From SKGA01 sp051819745 (lineage in GTDB: Archaea; Nanobdellota; Nanobdellia; Woesearchaeales; SKGA01), in contig JBNJGO010000006.1 in the NCBI GenBank assembly GCA_051819745.1, forward strand, positions 1 to 37,838: a stretch of 37,838 bases of DNA, written 5' to 3'. Positions 1-6,418 of the stretch are shown in pieces. The notes under the pieces were generated by a model that had not been told where the DNA came from, searched no databases, and saw nothing but the letters and a program-made list of their open reading frames with translations. The translations under genes were made by a program, and so were the position numbers. Each line of letters opens with the position of its first letter. The stretch's first letter is position 1.

Positions 1-44
1 ATTTTTATAAGTTCTTTTCTTAATTGGTCGTCTATTTCTTTCAT
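1..44 (-). CDS. Start of a small gene, cut by window edge
   Basis: Only the first 14 codons are visible (protein begins MKEIDDQLRKELIK). The ATG is preceded by GGAGA with a 6-nt spacer, a good ribosome binding site. It lies 36 nt downstream of the 81-410 gene on the same strand, so it is probably the next gene of the same operon. Too little is visible to name it. Confidence 0.55.
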   Translation of the reverse strand, partial: MKEIDDQLRKELIK

Positions 45-80
45 TATTTATCTCCAAAAAAGAAATTATGGGAATTTTTT

Positions 81-410
81 TTAATATTTTTTTGATGGTT
101 TGCTATATTCTCCGTATTCGTCAAAAATGGATTTCAATTTTGTATTATTTATATTGAAGAAAAAAAGCATGATTCTATTCTTACCTATCACTTCGAGGAT
201 TTTTTTGTCGTTGTTTTTGTAATACGAAAATGAATCATCTATTTTGGTACTGTCGATTAGATTACCTGAAGGCTCATAAAAGTCAGGAATTTGAATGTCG
301 AGTTTAGTAAGTATTTCTGTTAAAAATTTATAGTATTGGGTGTTTTTTTCTATAATGTAACAGGTGAATTCATTTCGATTACTTATTGCTTTAATTTGTA
401 TTTTTTTCAT
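81..410 (-). CDS. Hypothetical 109-aa protein, candidate immunity partner of cassette A
   Basis: A 109-residue protein I do not recognise. It has no signal peptide, membrane segment or metal motif; it is rich in Lys, Asn, Ile and Tyr with mixed polar and hydrophobic stretches, as in a small soluble alpha/beta protein. The ATG is preceded by GAGGT about 7 nt upstream, a clear ribosome binding site. It follows the cassette A gene (443-763) by 32 nt on the same strand. The equivalent position after cassette B holds an unrelated 157-160-aa gene. One small, dissimilar gene after each variable-tailed protein is the arrangement seen for immunity genes, so that role is proposed by position only. The gene product itself is near certain; the role is a guess. 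Confidence 0.7.
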   Translation of the reverse strand: MKKIQIKAISNRNEFTCYIIEKNTQYYKFLTEILTKLDIQIPDFYEPSGNLIDSTKIDDSFSYYKNNDKKILEVIGKNRIMLFFFNINNTKLKSIFDEYGEYSKPSKKY

Positions 411-442
411 TATTTTTTACCTCAAAGTAAAAAGAAAAAAAA

Positions 443-763
443 TTATTTTTTAAATAAATCTATTTGATGGGATGGTCCTAAAGCATTCTGGCTAAAATTA
501 CTGCTAGCACCGTAAATGTCGTAATTTAAGTGTGGTCCGCTCCCACCATGTCCGCTTAAATCTACTCTTTCAACAAGAGGACCATATCTGTTTGTAAATT
601 GTCCTGGTTGGTCCATTGGTGCAGGTCCATTCATTGGAAGCGGTCCAGATCCCCCTGGTGGTTTCATTGGTCCTGAATGCATGTGTGAAAGACCGCTTGT
701 GTATACATTTAGTGTTTGATATGCTCTGTCTTCTTGTCCCTTTCTTGGAACAGAACTTATCAT
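443..763 (-). CDS. Cassette A variable-tail protein (putative small toxin or effector)
   Basis: A 106-aa protein whose first 35 residues (starting MISSVPRKGQEDRAYQTLNV) are identical to those of the cassette B protein, including the Met- and His-containing SGLSHMHSGPMKP stretch. A Gly/Pro/Met-rich linker follows (about residues 36-58). The C-terminal ~50 residues contain ERVDLSGHGGSGPHLN and end LGPSHQIDLFKK; cassette B has ERYDLSGHDNTSPHLN and LGPAHNIDLFNK at matching places. No signal peptide or membrane segment is seen. Conserved Arg, Asp, Ser and three His in a short domain would suit a small nuclease such as those ending bacterial polymorphic toxins, but this is motif resemblance only. 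The frame is open 22 codons upstream of the chosen ATG without another ATG, GTG or TTG. No strong ribosome binding site precedes this ATG. Confidence 0.72.
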   Translation of the reverse strand: MISSVPRKGQEDRAYQTLNVYTSGLSHMHSGPMKPPGGSGPLPMNGPAPMDQPGQFTNRYGPLVERVDLSGHGGSGPHLNYDIYGASSNFSQNALGPSHQIDLFKK

Positions 764-919
764 TTGCTCTAAAACTTGACTTGTCGTTTTATCCCCTGAA
801 TTTTTTTTTGTATTAGTTAATTAACTAATATATTATGTCCTTGCTATAGGTGTTTATATGTTTTTTGTTGATTTTTTCGTAAGATTTTTTGAAATTTTAA
901 AATACTATTATAAACTATA
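660..919. repeat. 260-bp exact direct repeat, copy A
   Basis: Every base from 660 to 919 recurs at 1718-1977 (offset 1058), with no mismatch or gap found by reading the two copies side by side. Read on the minus strand it holds promoter, leader and the first ~35 codons of the cassette gene. Identity stops sharply inside the coding region at the codon after the shared MKP and upstream just beyond the promoter. Such identity next to highly diverged tails points to recent duplication or ongoing gene conversion. Confidence 0.97.
811..860 (-). promoter_or_regulatory. Cassette A promoter with 20-bp palindrome
   Basis: On the minus strand CATATAAAC (852-860) is a TATA-like box. A perfect 20-bp palindrome, TATTAGTTAATTAACTAATA (811-830), sits about 25 nt downstream, where transcription would be expected to start. 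A palindrome over the start site is typical of an archaeal repressor operator. The leader to the ATG at 763 would be about 60-65 nt. No regulator gene is adjacent within view. Confidence 0.5.
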
Positions 920-943
920 TAAGAACATTGATTTTTTTTAGCT

Positions 944-1417
944 TTAATCTTCTTTCAATTCTTCTTGAAGACTATTAAAAACATCCTCTATAGATATTTT
1001 TTTGTCCTTTGCATTTTTATACTTTGGATCGTTTACTCCTTGTCTAAAATATGTGTGGGATTCCTGGTCTATATATATCAAGAAATCTTTATACATTTCT
1101 AAAGTTTTTATTAAATTTAATTTTTTTAAGACTTTTGTTCGTGTTCCTTCAGTATCATATTTTTCAATAATTAAGCAATCCTCATCAGATTCTATTCCAA
1201 ATAATCCAGATAAAAAATATTTATTTTTTGGAACCTTATCTAATTCTAAAGCTTGAATATAAAACATCTCATAAATATATGTACTGAAAGATTTATTATA
1301 GTGAATTGCTTTATTTAGATTTTTTAAAACAACATCATCAGTTATTTCTTTATTAAAAAAAGAAATAATAAGCTCATTAAGAGCTTGTTTAATTGAATTC
1401 AATAATTTATCTTCCAT
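944..1417 (-). CDS. Hypothetical ~157-aa protein, candidate immunity partner of cassette B
   Basis: The protein is mostly alpha-helical in appearance, acidic at its end (LQEELKED) and without a signal peptide or membrane segment. I do not recognise it, and it does not resemble the 109-aa protein after cassette A. A GTG at 1426 overlaps the TGA of the upstream cassette gene (GTGA); an in-frame ATG at 1417 lies 6 nt beyond that stop. I chose the ATG, since neither start has a good ribosome binding site; both imply translation coupled to the upstream gene. Tight coupling and lack of similarity to the partner of cassette A fit an immunity role, inferred from context only. Confidence 0.7.
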   Translation of the reverse strand: MEDKLLNSIKQALNELIISFFNKEITDDVVLKNLNKAIHYNKSFSTYIYEMFYIQALELDKVPKNKYFLSGLFGIESDEDCLIIEKYDTEGTRTKVLKKLNLIKTLEMYKDFLIYIDQESHTYFRQGVNDPKYKNAKDKKISIEDVFNSLQEELKED

Positions 1418-1422
1418 CTTAT

Positions 1423-1821
1423 TCACTTATTGAACAAATCAATGTTGTGCGCTGGACCTAACCCTTTGTAACCATCCATCGATTTATTACTTGAGCCCCC
1501 TGTGATTATATCTTTTGACCCACCAAAATTATTTAATTGATTCATATCATTTATATTCTGATTCAAATGAGGTGAAGTATTATCATGTCCACTCAAATCA
1601 TATCTTTCAGTGAGATTATATCGGTCTAGATTTTGATTTCCAGTCATTTCTCCTAAATTATGATCTTGTTGTATATTATTTTGGCTCCCGTGCATGAAAT
1701 TACTATTGCTACCAATAGGTTTCATTGGTCCTGAATGCATGTGTGAAAGACCGCTTGTGTATACATTTAGTGTTTGATATGCTCTGTCTTCTTGTCCCTT
1801 TCTTGGAACAGAACTTATCAT
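1423..1821 (-). CDS. Cassette B variable-tail protein (putative small toxin or effector)
   Basis: A 132-aa paralogue of the 443-763 product. Residues 1-35 are identical, after which the proteins diverge: this one has an Asn/Gln/Gly-rich middle, then RYDLSGHDNTSPHLN (about residues 72-86) and, after a longer Asn/Ser/Gly insert, LGPAHNIDLFNK at the C terminus. Order and spacing of the conserved Arg, Asp, Gly-His, Pro-His-Leu-Asn and terminal His-x-Ile-Asp-Leu-Phe are kept, so the tails are homologous although most residues differ. Its stop overlaps the possible GTG start of the next gene. Function is unknown: a small nuclease-like toxin domain is one reading; a conserved-leader, variable-core precursor peptide is another. 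Confidence 0.72.
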   Translation of the reverse strand: MISSVPRKGQEDRAYQTLNVYTSGLSHMHSGPMKPIGSNSNFMHGSQNNIQQDHNLGEMTGNQNLDRYNLTERYDLSGHDNTSPHLNQNINDMNQLNNFGGSKDIITGGSSNKSMDGYKGLGPAHNIDLFNK

Positions 1822-1977
1822 TTGCTCTAAAACTTGACTTGTCGTTTTATCCCCTGAATTTTTTTTTGTATTAGTTAATTAACTAATATATTATGTCCTT
1901 GCTATAGGTGTTTATATGTTTTTTGTTGATTTTTTCGTAAGATTTTTTGAAATTTTAAAATACTATTATAAACTATA
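1718..1977. repeat. 260-bp exact direct repeat, copy B
   Basis: Second copy of the 660-919 block, identical throughout. It supplies promoter, leader and N-terminal coding sequence to the 1423-1821 gene. Just beyond the end, both copies continue with a weakly similar ATTGATTTTTT stretch, a hint that the original duplication was somewhat longer. Confidence 0.97.
1869..1918 (-). promoter_or_regulatory. Cassette B promoter with 20-bp palindrome
   Basis: Same arrangement as in cassette A: TATA-like CATATAAAC at 1910-1918 (minus) and the 20-bp palindrome at 1869-1888 over the expected start of transcription. The two cassettes should therefore share expression and any repressor. Confidence 0.5.
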
Positions 1978-2222
1978 AGTGAAAATTGATTTTTTCAGAT
2001 GTAGTTGTTGTGTGTTTAGTCGCTGATGTTGTATTCTAGTTTGTCGAGCAGGTAGTATGTTTTTGACCGCTCGCTAGAGTCTGCAAAGAACTTTTTCCCA
2101 TTTTTGTTCCGGAAATATAAGGTGGTTACAATGGTTTTTTTTAGGTGATTGTGAGTCATTGCTTTGCGTTTTTTATCACATTCACATAACAGTTTTTTTT
2201 GTTGACAGTAAAGTAGACTACT
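1978..2222. other. Intergenic stretch without recognised gene
   Basis: About 245 bp between the 3' end of the hexomutase gene and the promoter side of cassette B. No frame carries a convincing protein and I see no tRNA or strong hairpin. It may hold the hexomutase terminator; T-runs are scattered through it. Confidence 0.4.
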
Positions 2223-3578
2223 TCACTCAAAACCTTTAGAATTGCGAGCGATAATCCGCTCAATCCTTGTCACAACACTATCAACAATATCTTTAGAATC
2301 CCCTTCGATGTTCAACCGGACAAGGTCCTCAGTATTGCTCTTTCGAAGATTGAAAAAGAACTTTTTAGCATACACACTCACACCATCGATAAGTCGAACT
2401 TCACTTTCCTCGGAAAACGATTCCTTAACAGCAGATAACACCTCATCTTTTTTTGAAACAGTAAAATTCATCTCGCTGGGAGCATATCCTTTTTTCAAAA
2501 TAGGATTAACCATGTCATCAAGCGAAATCCCCGTACTATCAATCATCTCAAGCACTTTAACAACCGCCATCAACGAAGAATCAGTATAATGAAGTCCTCG
2601 AAAAATATAATGACCTGACTTCTCACCAGCAAGAACACTTTTTTTCTCAACAGCCAATTTCTTGAGATGAGGATTGCCTGCTGGAGACACAACCACATTA
2701 ACACCGTGCGTTTTCAAATAAGAAATAACTTTTCGAGATGTTCTCACATCAACAACAACACTATCTCCTCGTTCAGCCATAAAGGAGCCAAGAAGACCAG
2801 TGATAATATCTGGGGGAATCATGCGACCATCAGATAAGAAAAAAACAGCCCTGTCAGCATCGCCATCAAAACCAACTCCAAAATCAAACATTCCATTCTG
2901 AAGCGTTTTCTTGAGCGTTGTCATCTGATCCTCTTGAATAGGATTTGCAATGTGATATGGCATTGAACCATCAATAGTATCATACAATCCTGTAACACTC
3001 ACTTCAGAACCATACATTTTCTTGAGAGCATCAACTTCAACACAACCCATGGCGTTAGCACAATCAACTGCAATAGAATAATTTTTTTTAAGGGCTTTGT
3101 GAAGTCGAGAAAACATTCGCTGATACTGTATCGAAATATTCTTTTTTACAACACTACCTTTACCTTCTGTAACTTGAGACCACTCATTTTGAAGCCAAAA
3201 CTTCTTAAGCTCGAACAAGCCATTCTCCTTAGAAAGAGGATAGCCGTTCTCCAGACTAATCTTAAAACCGTTGAACTCCTTCGGATTATGACTGGCGGTA
3301 ATCATCACACCAACATCACTCAATCCAGTGAACAAGCTATAATAGAATTGTGGTGTACTCACTTGACCAATATGAATGACCGTAACTCCAGAATCAACAA
3401 AACCTTCGATAAGTGCCTTTTCAAGCTCAGGTCCTGATTCTCGCATATCGCGACCAACAACCACTTGCTTTGGCTTGATATACGAAGATAACGATCTCCC
3501 TACACGATAAGCGAATTCTGAATTAATATCTCTGCCAAAAACTCCTCTAATATCATACTCATGAAATGAATCTGTCAT
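2223..3578 (-). CDS. manB: Phosphomannomutase/phosphoglucomutase
   Basis: A 451-residue alpha-D-phosphohexomutase that interconverts hexose 1-phosphate and 6-phosphate, supplying sugar nucleotides for glycans or glycosylation. All family signatures are present: the phosphoserine loop TASHNP (residues 94-99, Ser96), the Mg2+ loop DGDADR (238-243), the sugar-binding GEKSGH (about 317-322) and the C-terminal phosphate-binding RKSNTEDLVRLN (the usual form is RPSNTEP). Length is normal. The ATG is preceded by GGGAGGGTG, a strong ribosome binding site. Substrate choice (mannose versus glucose versus glucosamine) cannot be read from these motifs. It is transcribed away from the 3828 gene through a shared intergenic region. 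Confidence 0.93.
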   Translation of the reverse strand: MTDSFHEYDIRGVFGRDINSEFAYRVGRSLSSYIKPKQVVVGRDMRESGPELEKALIEGFVDSGVTVIHIGQVSTPQFYYSLFTGLSDVGVMITASHNPKEFNGFKISLENGYPLSKENGLFELKKFWLQNEWSQVTEGKGSVVKKNISIQYQRMFSRLHKALKKNYSIAVDCANAMGCVEVDALKKMYGSEVSVTGLYDTIDGSMPYHIANPIQEDQMTTLKKTLQNGMFDFGVGFDGDADRAVFFLSDGRMIPPDIITGLLGSFMAERGDSVVVDVRTSRKVISYLKTHGVNVVVSPAGNPHLKKLAVEKKSVLAGEKSGHYIFRGLHYTDSSLMAVVKVLEMIDSTGISLDDMVNPILKKGYAPSEMNFTVSKKDEVLSAVKESFSEESEVRLIDGVSVYAKKFFFNLRKSNTEDLVRLNIEGDSKDIVDSVVTRIERIIARNSKGFE

Positions 3579-3626
3579 AACGCACCCTCCCTTAAAAAAT
3601 AAGGATAGTATACTTGGTTGTTCTCA

Positions 3627-3634
3627 TATTTATA
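3627..3634 (-). promoter_or_regulatory. TATA box of the hexomutase gene
   Basis: Minus-strand TATAAATA lies about 50 nt before the ATG, giving a leader of roughly 25-30 nt that contains the GGGAGGGTG ribosome binding site. Confidence 0.5.
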
Positions 3635-3644
3635 TTTGTTGGTC

Positions 3645-3786
3645 TGAGATCAGGGGCTGTGGTCTGCGGTCTGCTTTTCTGGGAGCTGGGTGCAGGGAGC
3701 GGTGTGTTCTGTTGTTCTGTTGTTCTGCTGTGCTGGGTGCTGGGTGCTGTGGTCTGTTGTTCTGTTGTTCTGCTGGTCTGTTTTGA
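3645..3786. repeat. A-depleted G/T-rich low-complexity tract
   Basis: The plus strand here is almost free of A and built from CTGTTGTTCTG, GCTGGGTGCTG and GGTCTG units. A 23-bp block is repeated exactly at 3708-3730 and 3753-3775. At 3681-3702 three GGG runs and a GG occur within 22 nt (G-quadruplex-like). Composition differs strongly from the AT-rich surroundings. It lies between two divergent TATA boxes. It looks like a slippage-expanded sequence; any role is unknown. Confidence 0.85.
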
Positions 3787-3794
3787 CCTTAACA

Positions 3795-3802
3795 TTTAAA
3801 TA
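3795..3802 (+). promoter_or_regulatory. TATA box before the 3828 gene
   Basis: TTTAAATA ends 25 nt before the ATG, a spacing expected for a leaderless transcript. Confidence 0.55.
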
Positions 3803-3827
3803 CTTCCACAACCAAGGTAACATTATC

Positions 3828-4193
3828 ATGGTACGAATAACTGTTGACACCAACCAAGACGATCCGCAAACGATACGATCGGTTATCGCACTACTCGAAC
3901 GAGAACTGGAAACATCCCCTCAGCAACCACAACCAATTTCAACCTCGGAATCAGAATCTACGAAAGGAGGAGCTTTCCAACAACAAGACACTAGCAGTAT
4001 GATGTCAATGTTCTCACAAGACATGCCTTCAACAGGGCATCAAAAAACAACTTCTGAATCAACGGATTTTTTCGGAAATGTAGATGCGATGACACGAGAC
4101 GAAACAAGAAAACAAGAATCTCAACGGTCATCTTCAAAAGAACAATCAACCTCATTTACTGACTTGTTCGATGATGTGAAAGAATACCACTAA
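3828..4193 (+). CDS. Conserved small archaeal protein, disordered tail
   Basis: A 121-aa protein. The N-terminal ~30 residues (MVRITVDTNQDDPQTIRSVI, then ALLERELE) look like a short ordered beta-alpha element. The remainder is Ser/Gln/Thr/Glu-rich and probably disordered, ending TDLFDDVKEYH. I recall similar openings in uncharacterised archaeal proteins but know no function. An open frame continues upstream of the ATG only through the low-complexity tract; the ATG at 3828 fits the TATA spacing and has AAGGTAA before it. The archease gene follows. Confidence 0.75.
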   Translation: MVRITVDTNQDDPQTIRSVIALLERELETSPQQPQPISTSESESTKGGAFQQQDTSSMMSMFSQDMPSTGHQKTTSESTDFFGNVDAMTRDETRKQESQRSSSKEQSTSFTDLFDDVKEYH

Positions 4194-4221
4194 ACGCCTT
4201 TGTTTACAACTGGTCGTAATC

Positions 4222-4229
4222 TATTTAAA
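4222..4229 (+). promoter_or_regulatory. TATA box before archease
   Basis: TATTTAAA ends 24 nt before the ATG at 4254, implying a leaderless archease mRNA despite the close upstream gene. Confidence 0.55.
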
Positions 4230-4253
4230 CAACAACATTCTCGCCCTGTAACT

Positions 4254-4685
4254 ATGGGACATTATCATTTTGAAGAACACACTGCAGATGAAAAATTTAT
4301 TGTAAAAGCAGATGATATCAACGATGCCTTCACGACAACAACAAAAGCATTCTACTCAATACTACTTGACAACCAAACAATCACCGACTTCTCACACACT
4401 CGAGACCTTAGGATCACAGCACGAAAAATAGAAAGTCTACTCTATGATTTTATCAACGAACTAATCTACTATTATGATGCCGAAGACCTCCTCTTACCTC
4501 AAGTGAACCACATGCTCATATCAAAAAGAGGATCAAAAGGATATGTTCTTGAAGCAGTACTCGCAGGTACAGTGCATTATGATTATCCTCTAGAAACGGA
4601 AATAAAAAACGCCACCTACAGCGAAATGTGTGTCAAACAAGACGAAACAGGAGCAGTCACAATGACAGTGGTCGTTGACATCTAA
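4254..4685 (+). CDS. Archease, activator of the RNA ligase RtcB
   Basis: A 143-aa cytoplasmic protein of the archease family. Archease speeds guanylylation of RtcB and allows multiple turnover, mainly in tRNA exon ligation. The family start F-E-x-H-T-A-D is seen (FEEHTADEKF, residues 6-15, with metal-binding Asp12), as are the typical mid-segment (RKIESLLYDFINELIYYYDA) and the C-terminal TMTVVVDI strand. Length matches the family (about 140). The frame is open from a TTG at 4200, but the ATG at 4254 gives the family's usual N terminus and fits the TATA box. Its partner rtcB is the next gene, a pairing common in archaea. Confidence 0.93.
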   Translation: MGHYHFEEHTADEKFIVKADDINDAFTTTTKAFYSILLDNQTITDFSHTRDLRITARKIESLLYDFINELIYYYDAEDLLLPQVNHMLISKRGSKGYVLEAVLAGTVHYDYPLETEIKNATYSEMCVKQDETGAVTMTVVVDI

Positions 4686-4715
4686 ACATACTACCTCTAC
4701 CACCACTACAGCACG

Positions 4716-4723
4716 TTTATAAA
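4716..4723 (+). promoter_or_regulatory. TATA box before rtcB
   Basis: TTTATAAA about 45 nt before the ATG; a leader of about 20 nt would contain the GTGATACT ribosome binding site that touches the start codon. Confidence 0.55.
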
Positions 4724-4768
4724 TAACCTTGTATTCATACTATTCTAAACAAACCATACTGTGATACT

Positions 4769-6208
4769 ATGACTGAACAAAATATTCCTACACCAGAAAA
4801 ACTCAACAACCACTCATTTATCATCAACAAACAAGATTCGATGAATGTCGCTCTAAAGATATTTGCAAGTCCGATTCTCATGGATCACCTCAAAAAAGAC
4901 AAAGCATTACTCCAAGGGATGAATGTAGCGAAATTACCCGGAATACTACAAGAATCAATCATGATGCCAGACGCTCACCAAGGATACGGATTCTCAATAG
5001 GGGGTGTCGCCGCCTTTGACATGGAAGAAGGAATTATCAGTCCTGGAGGAATAGGATTCGATATCAATTGTGGAGTACGAGTAATAGCAACATCCCTAAC
5101 AAAACAAGACATTCAACCACACACCAAACAACTTATCGAAGAATTATACAACACTGTACCAGTAGGAAAAGGTATTGACGCTAAAAAGAAACTCACTGAT
5201 AAAGAACTTGACGATATACTTCTCAAAGGACCACAAGCACTCGTTGATATAGGAATAGGAAGTCAAGACGATGTTGATCACTGCGAAGAAAACGGTTGCA
5301 TGTCGCAAGCAAACCCTCGATACATTTCCCAACGAGCACGAGCACGAGGACGAAAACAACTTGGAACACTAGGTGCGGGAAACCACTTTCTAGAAATTCA
5401 AGCCGTACAAGATGTTCTTGACAGCGAAACAGCAAAAAAATTCGGCTTAAAACAAGACCAAATCGTGTTCATGATACACTGCGGATCAAGAGGGCTTGGA
5501 CACCAAGTAGCTTCAGACTACTTACGAGAAATGGAAGAACAATTCCCTGAAGTGATGGACTCGCTACCTGAAAAAGACCTTATCTACGCTCCGTTACAAA
5601 GCAAGATAGCAGACAGATATTATCAAGGAATGTCTGCAGCGGCAAATTTCGCATGGGCAAACAGACACATGATATCGCACTTTACAAAAACAGTCTTCAA
5701 ACAATTCTTTCCAGATATCACCTTCTCGGCATTGTATGATGTCGCTCACAACATTGCAAAAAAAGAAATTCATACTATTGATGGAACAAAACAAGAAGTC
5801 ATGGTGCACCGAAAAGGAGCAACGAGAGCTTTCGGACCATCACATGATGAACTTCCAAAAGCATTCAAAGGAGTAGGTCAACCTGTTTTAATACCTGGAA
5901 GTATGGGAACCGCATCATACATACTAGTAGGAACTGACCAGGCAATGACTGTTTCATTTGGAAGCACTGCTCACGGTTCAGGAAGACTGATGAGTCGATT
6001 TGCAGCGAAAAAAGAATTCGACGGCCAAACACTCCAACAAGATCTTGCCAAAAGAAACATCATACTTCAAGCAAGAAGCATAAAAGGAATTGCTGACGAA
6101 GCACCCGGAGCATATAAAGACGTTGATGAAGTCGTCAAAGTCAGTGAAGAAGCGAATATAGCAACCATAGTCGTAAAACTAGAACCTCTTGGTGTTATCA
6201 AAGGATAG
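4769..6208 (+). CDS. rtcB: RNA-splicing ligase RtcB
   Basis: A 479-aa GTP- and Mn2+-dependent ligase joining 2',3'-cyclic phosphate or 3'-phosphate ends to 5'-OH ends; in archaea it ligates tRNA exons. The active site is complete: GGIGFDINCGVR supplies Asp98 and Cys101, GAGNHFLE His206, HCGSRGLGH His237, YDVAHNIAKKE His327, and GSTAHGSGR the guanylylated His402, matching the Pyrococcus enzyme within a few residues. No intein interrupts it, unlike some archaeal rtcB genes. The ATG is preceded by GTGATACT. It follows archease by 83 nt with its own TATA box, so the pair may be transcribed both separately and together. Confidence 0.97.
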   Translation: MTEQNIPTPEKLNNHSFIINKQDSMNVALKIFASPILMDHLKKDKALLQGMNVAKLPGILQESIMMPDAHQGYGFSIGGVAAFDMEEGIISPGGIGFDINCGVRVIATSLTKQDIQPHTKQLIEELYNTVPVGKGIDAKKKLTDKELDDILLKGPQALVDIGIGSQDDVDHCEENGCMSQANPRYISQRARARGRKQLGTLGAGNHFLEIQAVQDVLDSETAKKFGLKQDQIVFMIHCGSRGLGHQVASDYLREMEEQFPEVMDSLPEKDLIYAPLQSKIADRYYQGMSAAANFAWANRHMISHFTKTVFKQFFPDITFSALYDVAHNIAKKEIHTIDGTKQEVMVHRKGATRAFGPSHDELPKAFKGVGQPVLIPGSMGTASYILVGTDQAMTVSFGSTAHGSGRLMSRFAAKKEFDGQTLQQDLAKRNIILQARSIKGIADEAPGAYKDVDEVVKVSEEANIATIVVKLEPLGVIKG

Positions 6209-6418
6209 TTTTTTTTCCCAAATATGCTCTTTTATAGAATTATTTGACTATTCACTTACTTGTTCAGTAAGTAAATGTCTTCTTGTAGTACAAAAAAGAA
6301 ATTGCAGAACATATTCTTTAATCATCCTGATAGACAGTGGTTGTTTAAAGAATTACGCGATATTATGGTGGTTTTGACAGTATACTTAAAAAAACATGTT
6401 GTGCGATAACTGTTGTAT
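6209..6418. other. Convergent intergenic region between rtcB and DNA ligase
   Basis: About 210 bp between two 3' ends. The only structure seen is a short inverted repeat ACTTAC/GTAAGT (6254-6259 and 6267-6272) with a 7-nt loop and several T-runs, perhaps termination signals for either gene. A 62-codon open frame here has a TTG start overlapping rtcB and no protein-like features; I do not count it as a gene. Confidence 0.4.

Noticed and set aside
616..816. Plus-strand 66-codon ORF opposite cassette A
   Set aside because: Antisense to a well-supported gene and partly to the duplicated promoter; no ribosome binding site and no protein-like pattern.
660..1977. Insertion sequence explaining the 260-bp direct repeats
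   Set aside because: No transposase, no terminal inverted repeats and no target duplication; the repeats include coding heads and promoters of two genes.
3708..3775. CRISPR-like array in the G/T tract
   Set aside because: Repeats are simple-sequence units with no unique spacers of constant length and no cas genes nearby.
3592..3853. Thr/Gln/Pro-rich open frames on the minus strand across the low-complexity tract
   Set aside because: Composition simply mirrors the G/T repeat; two frames overlap, no ribosome binding site, and the region holds promoters of both flanking genes.
6189..6377. Small ORF overlapping the end of rtcB
   Set aside because: TTG start inside rtcB, no ribosome binding site, and no regular protein pattern; the region is better seen as a convergent terminator space.
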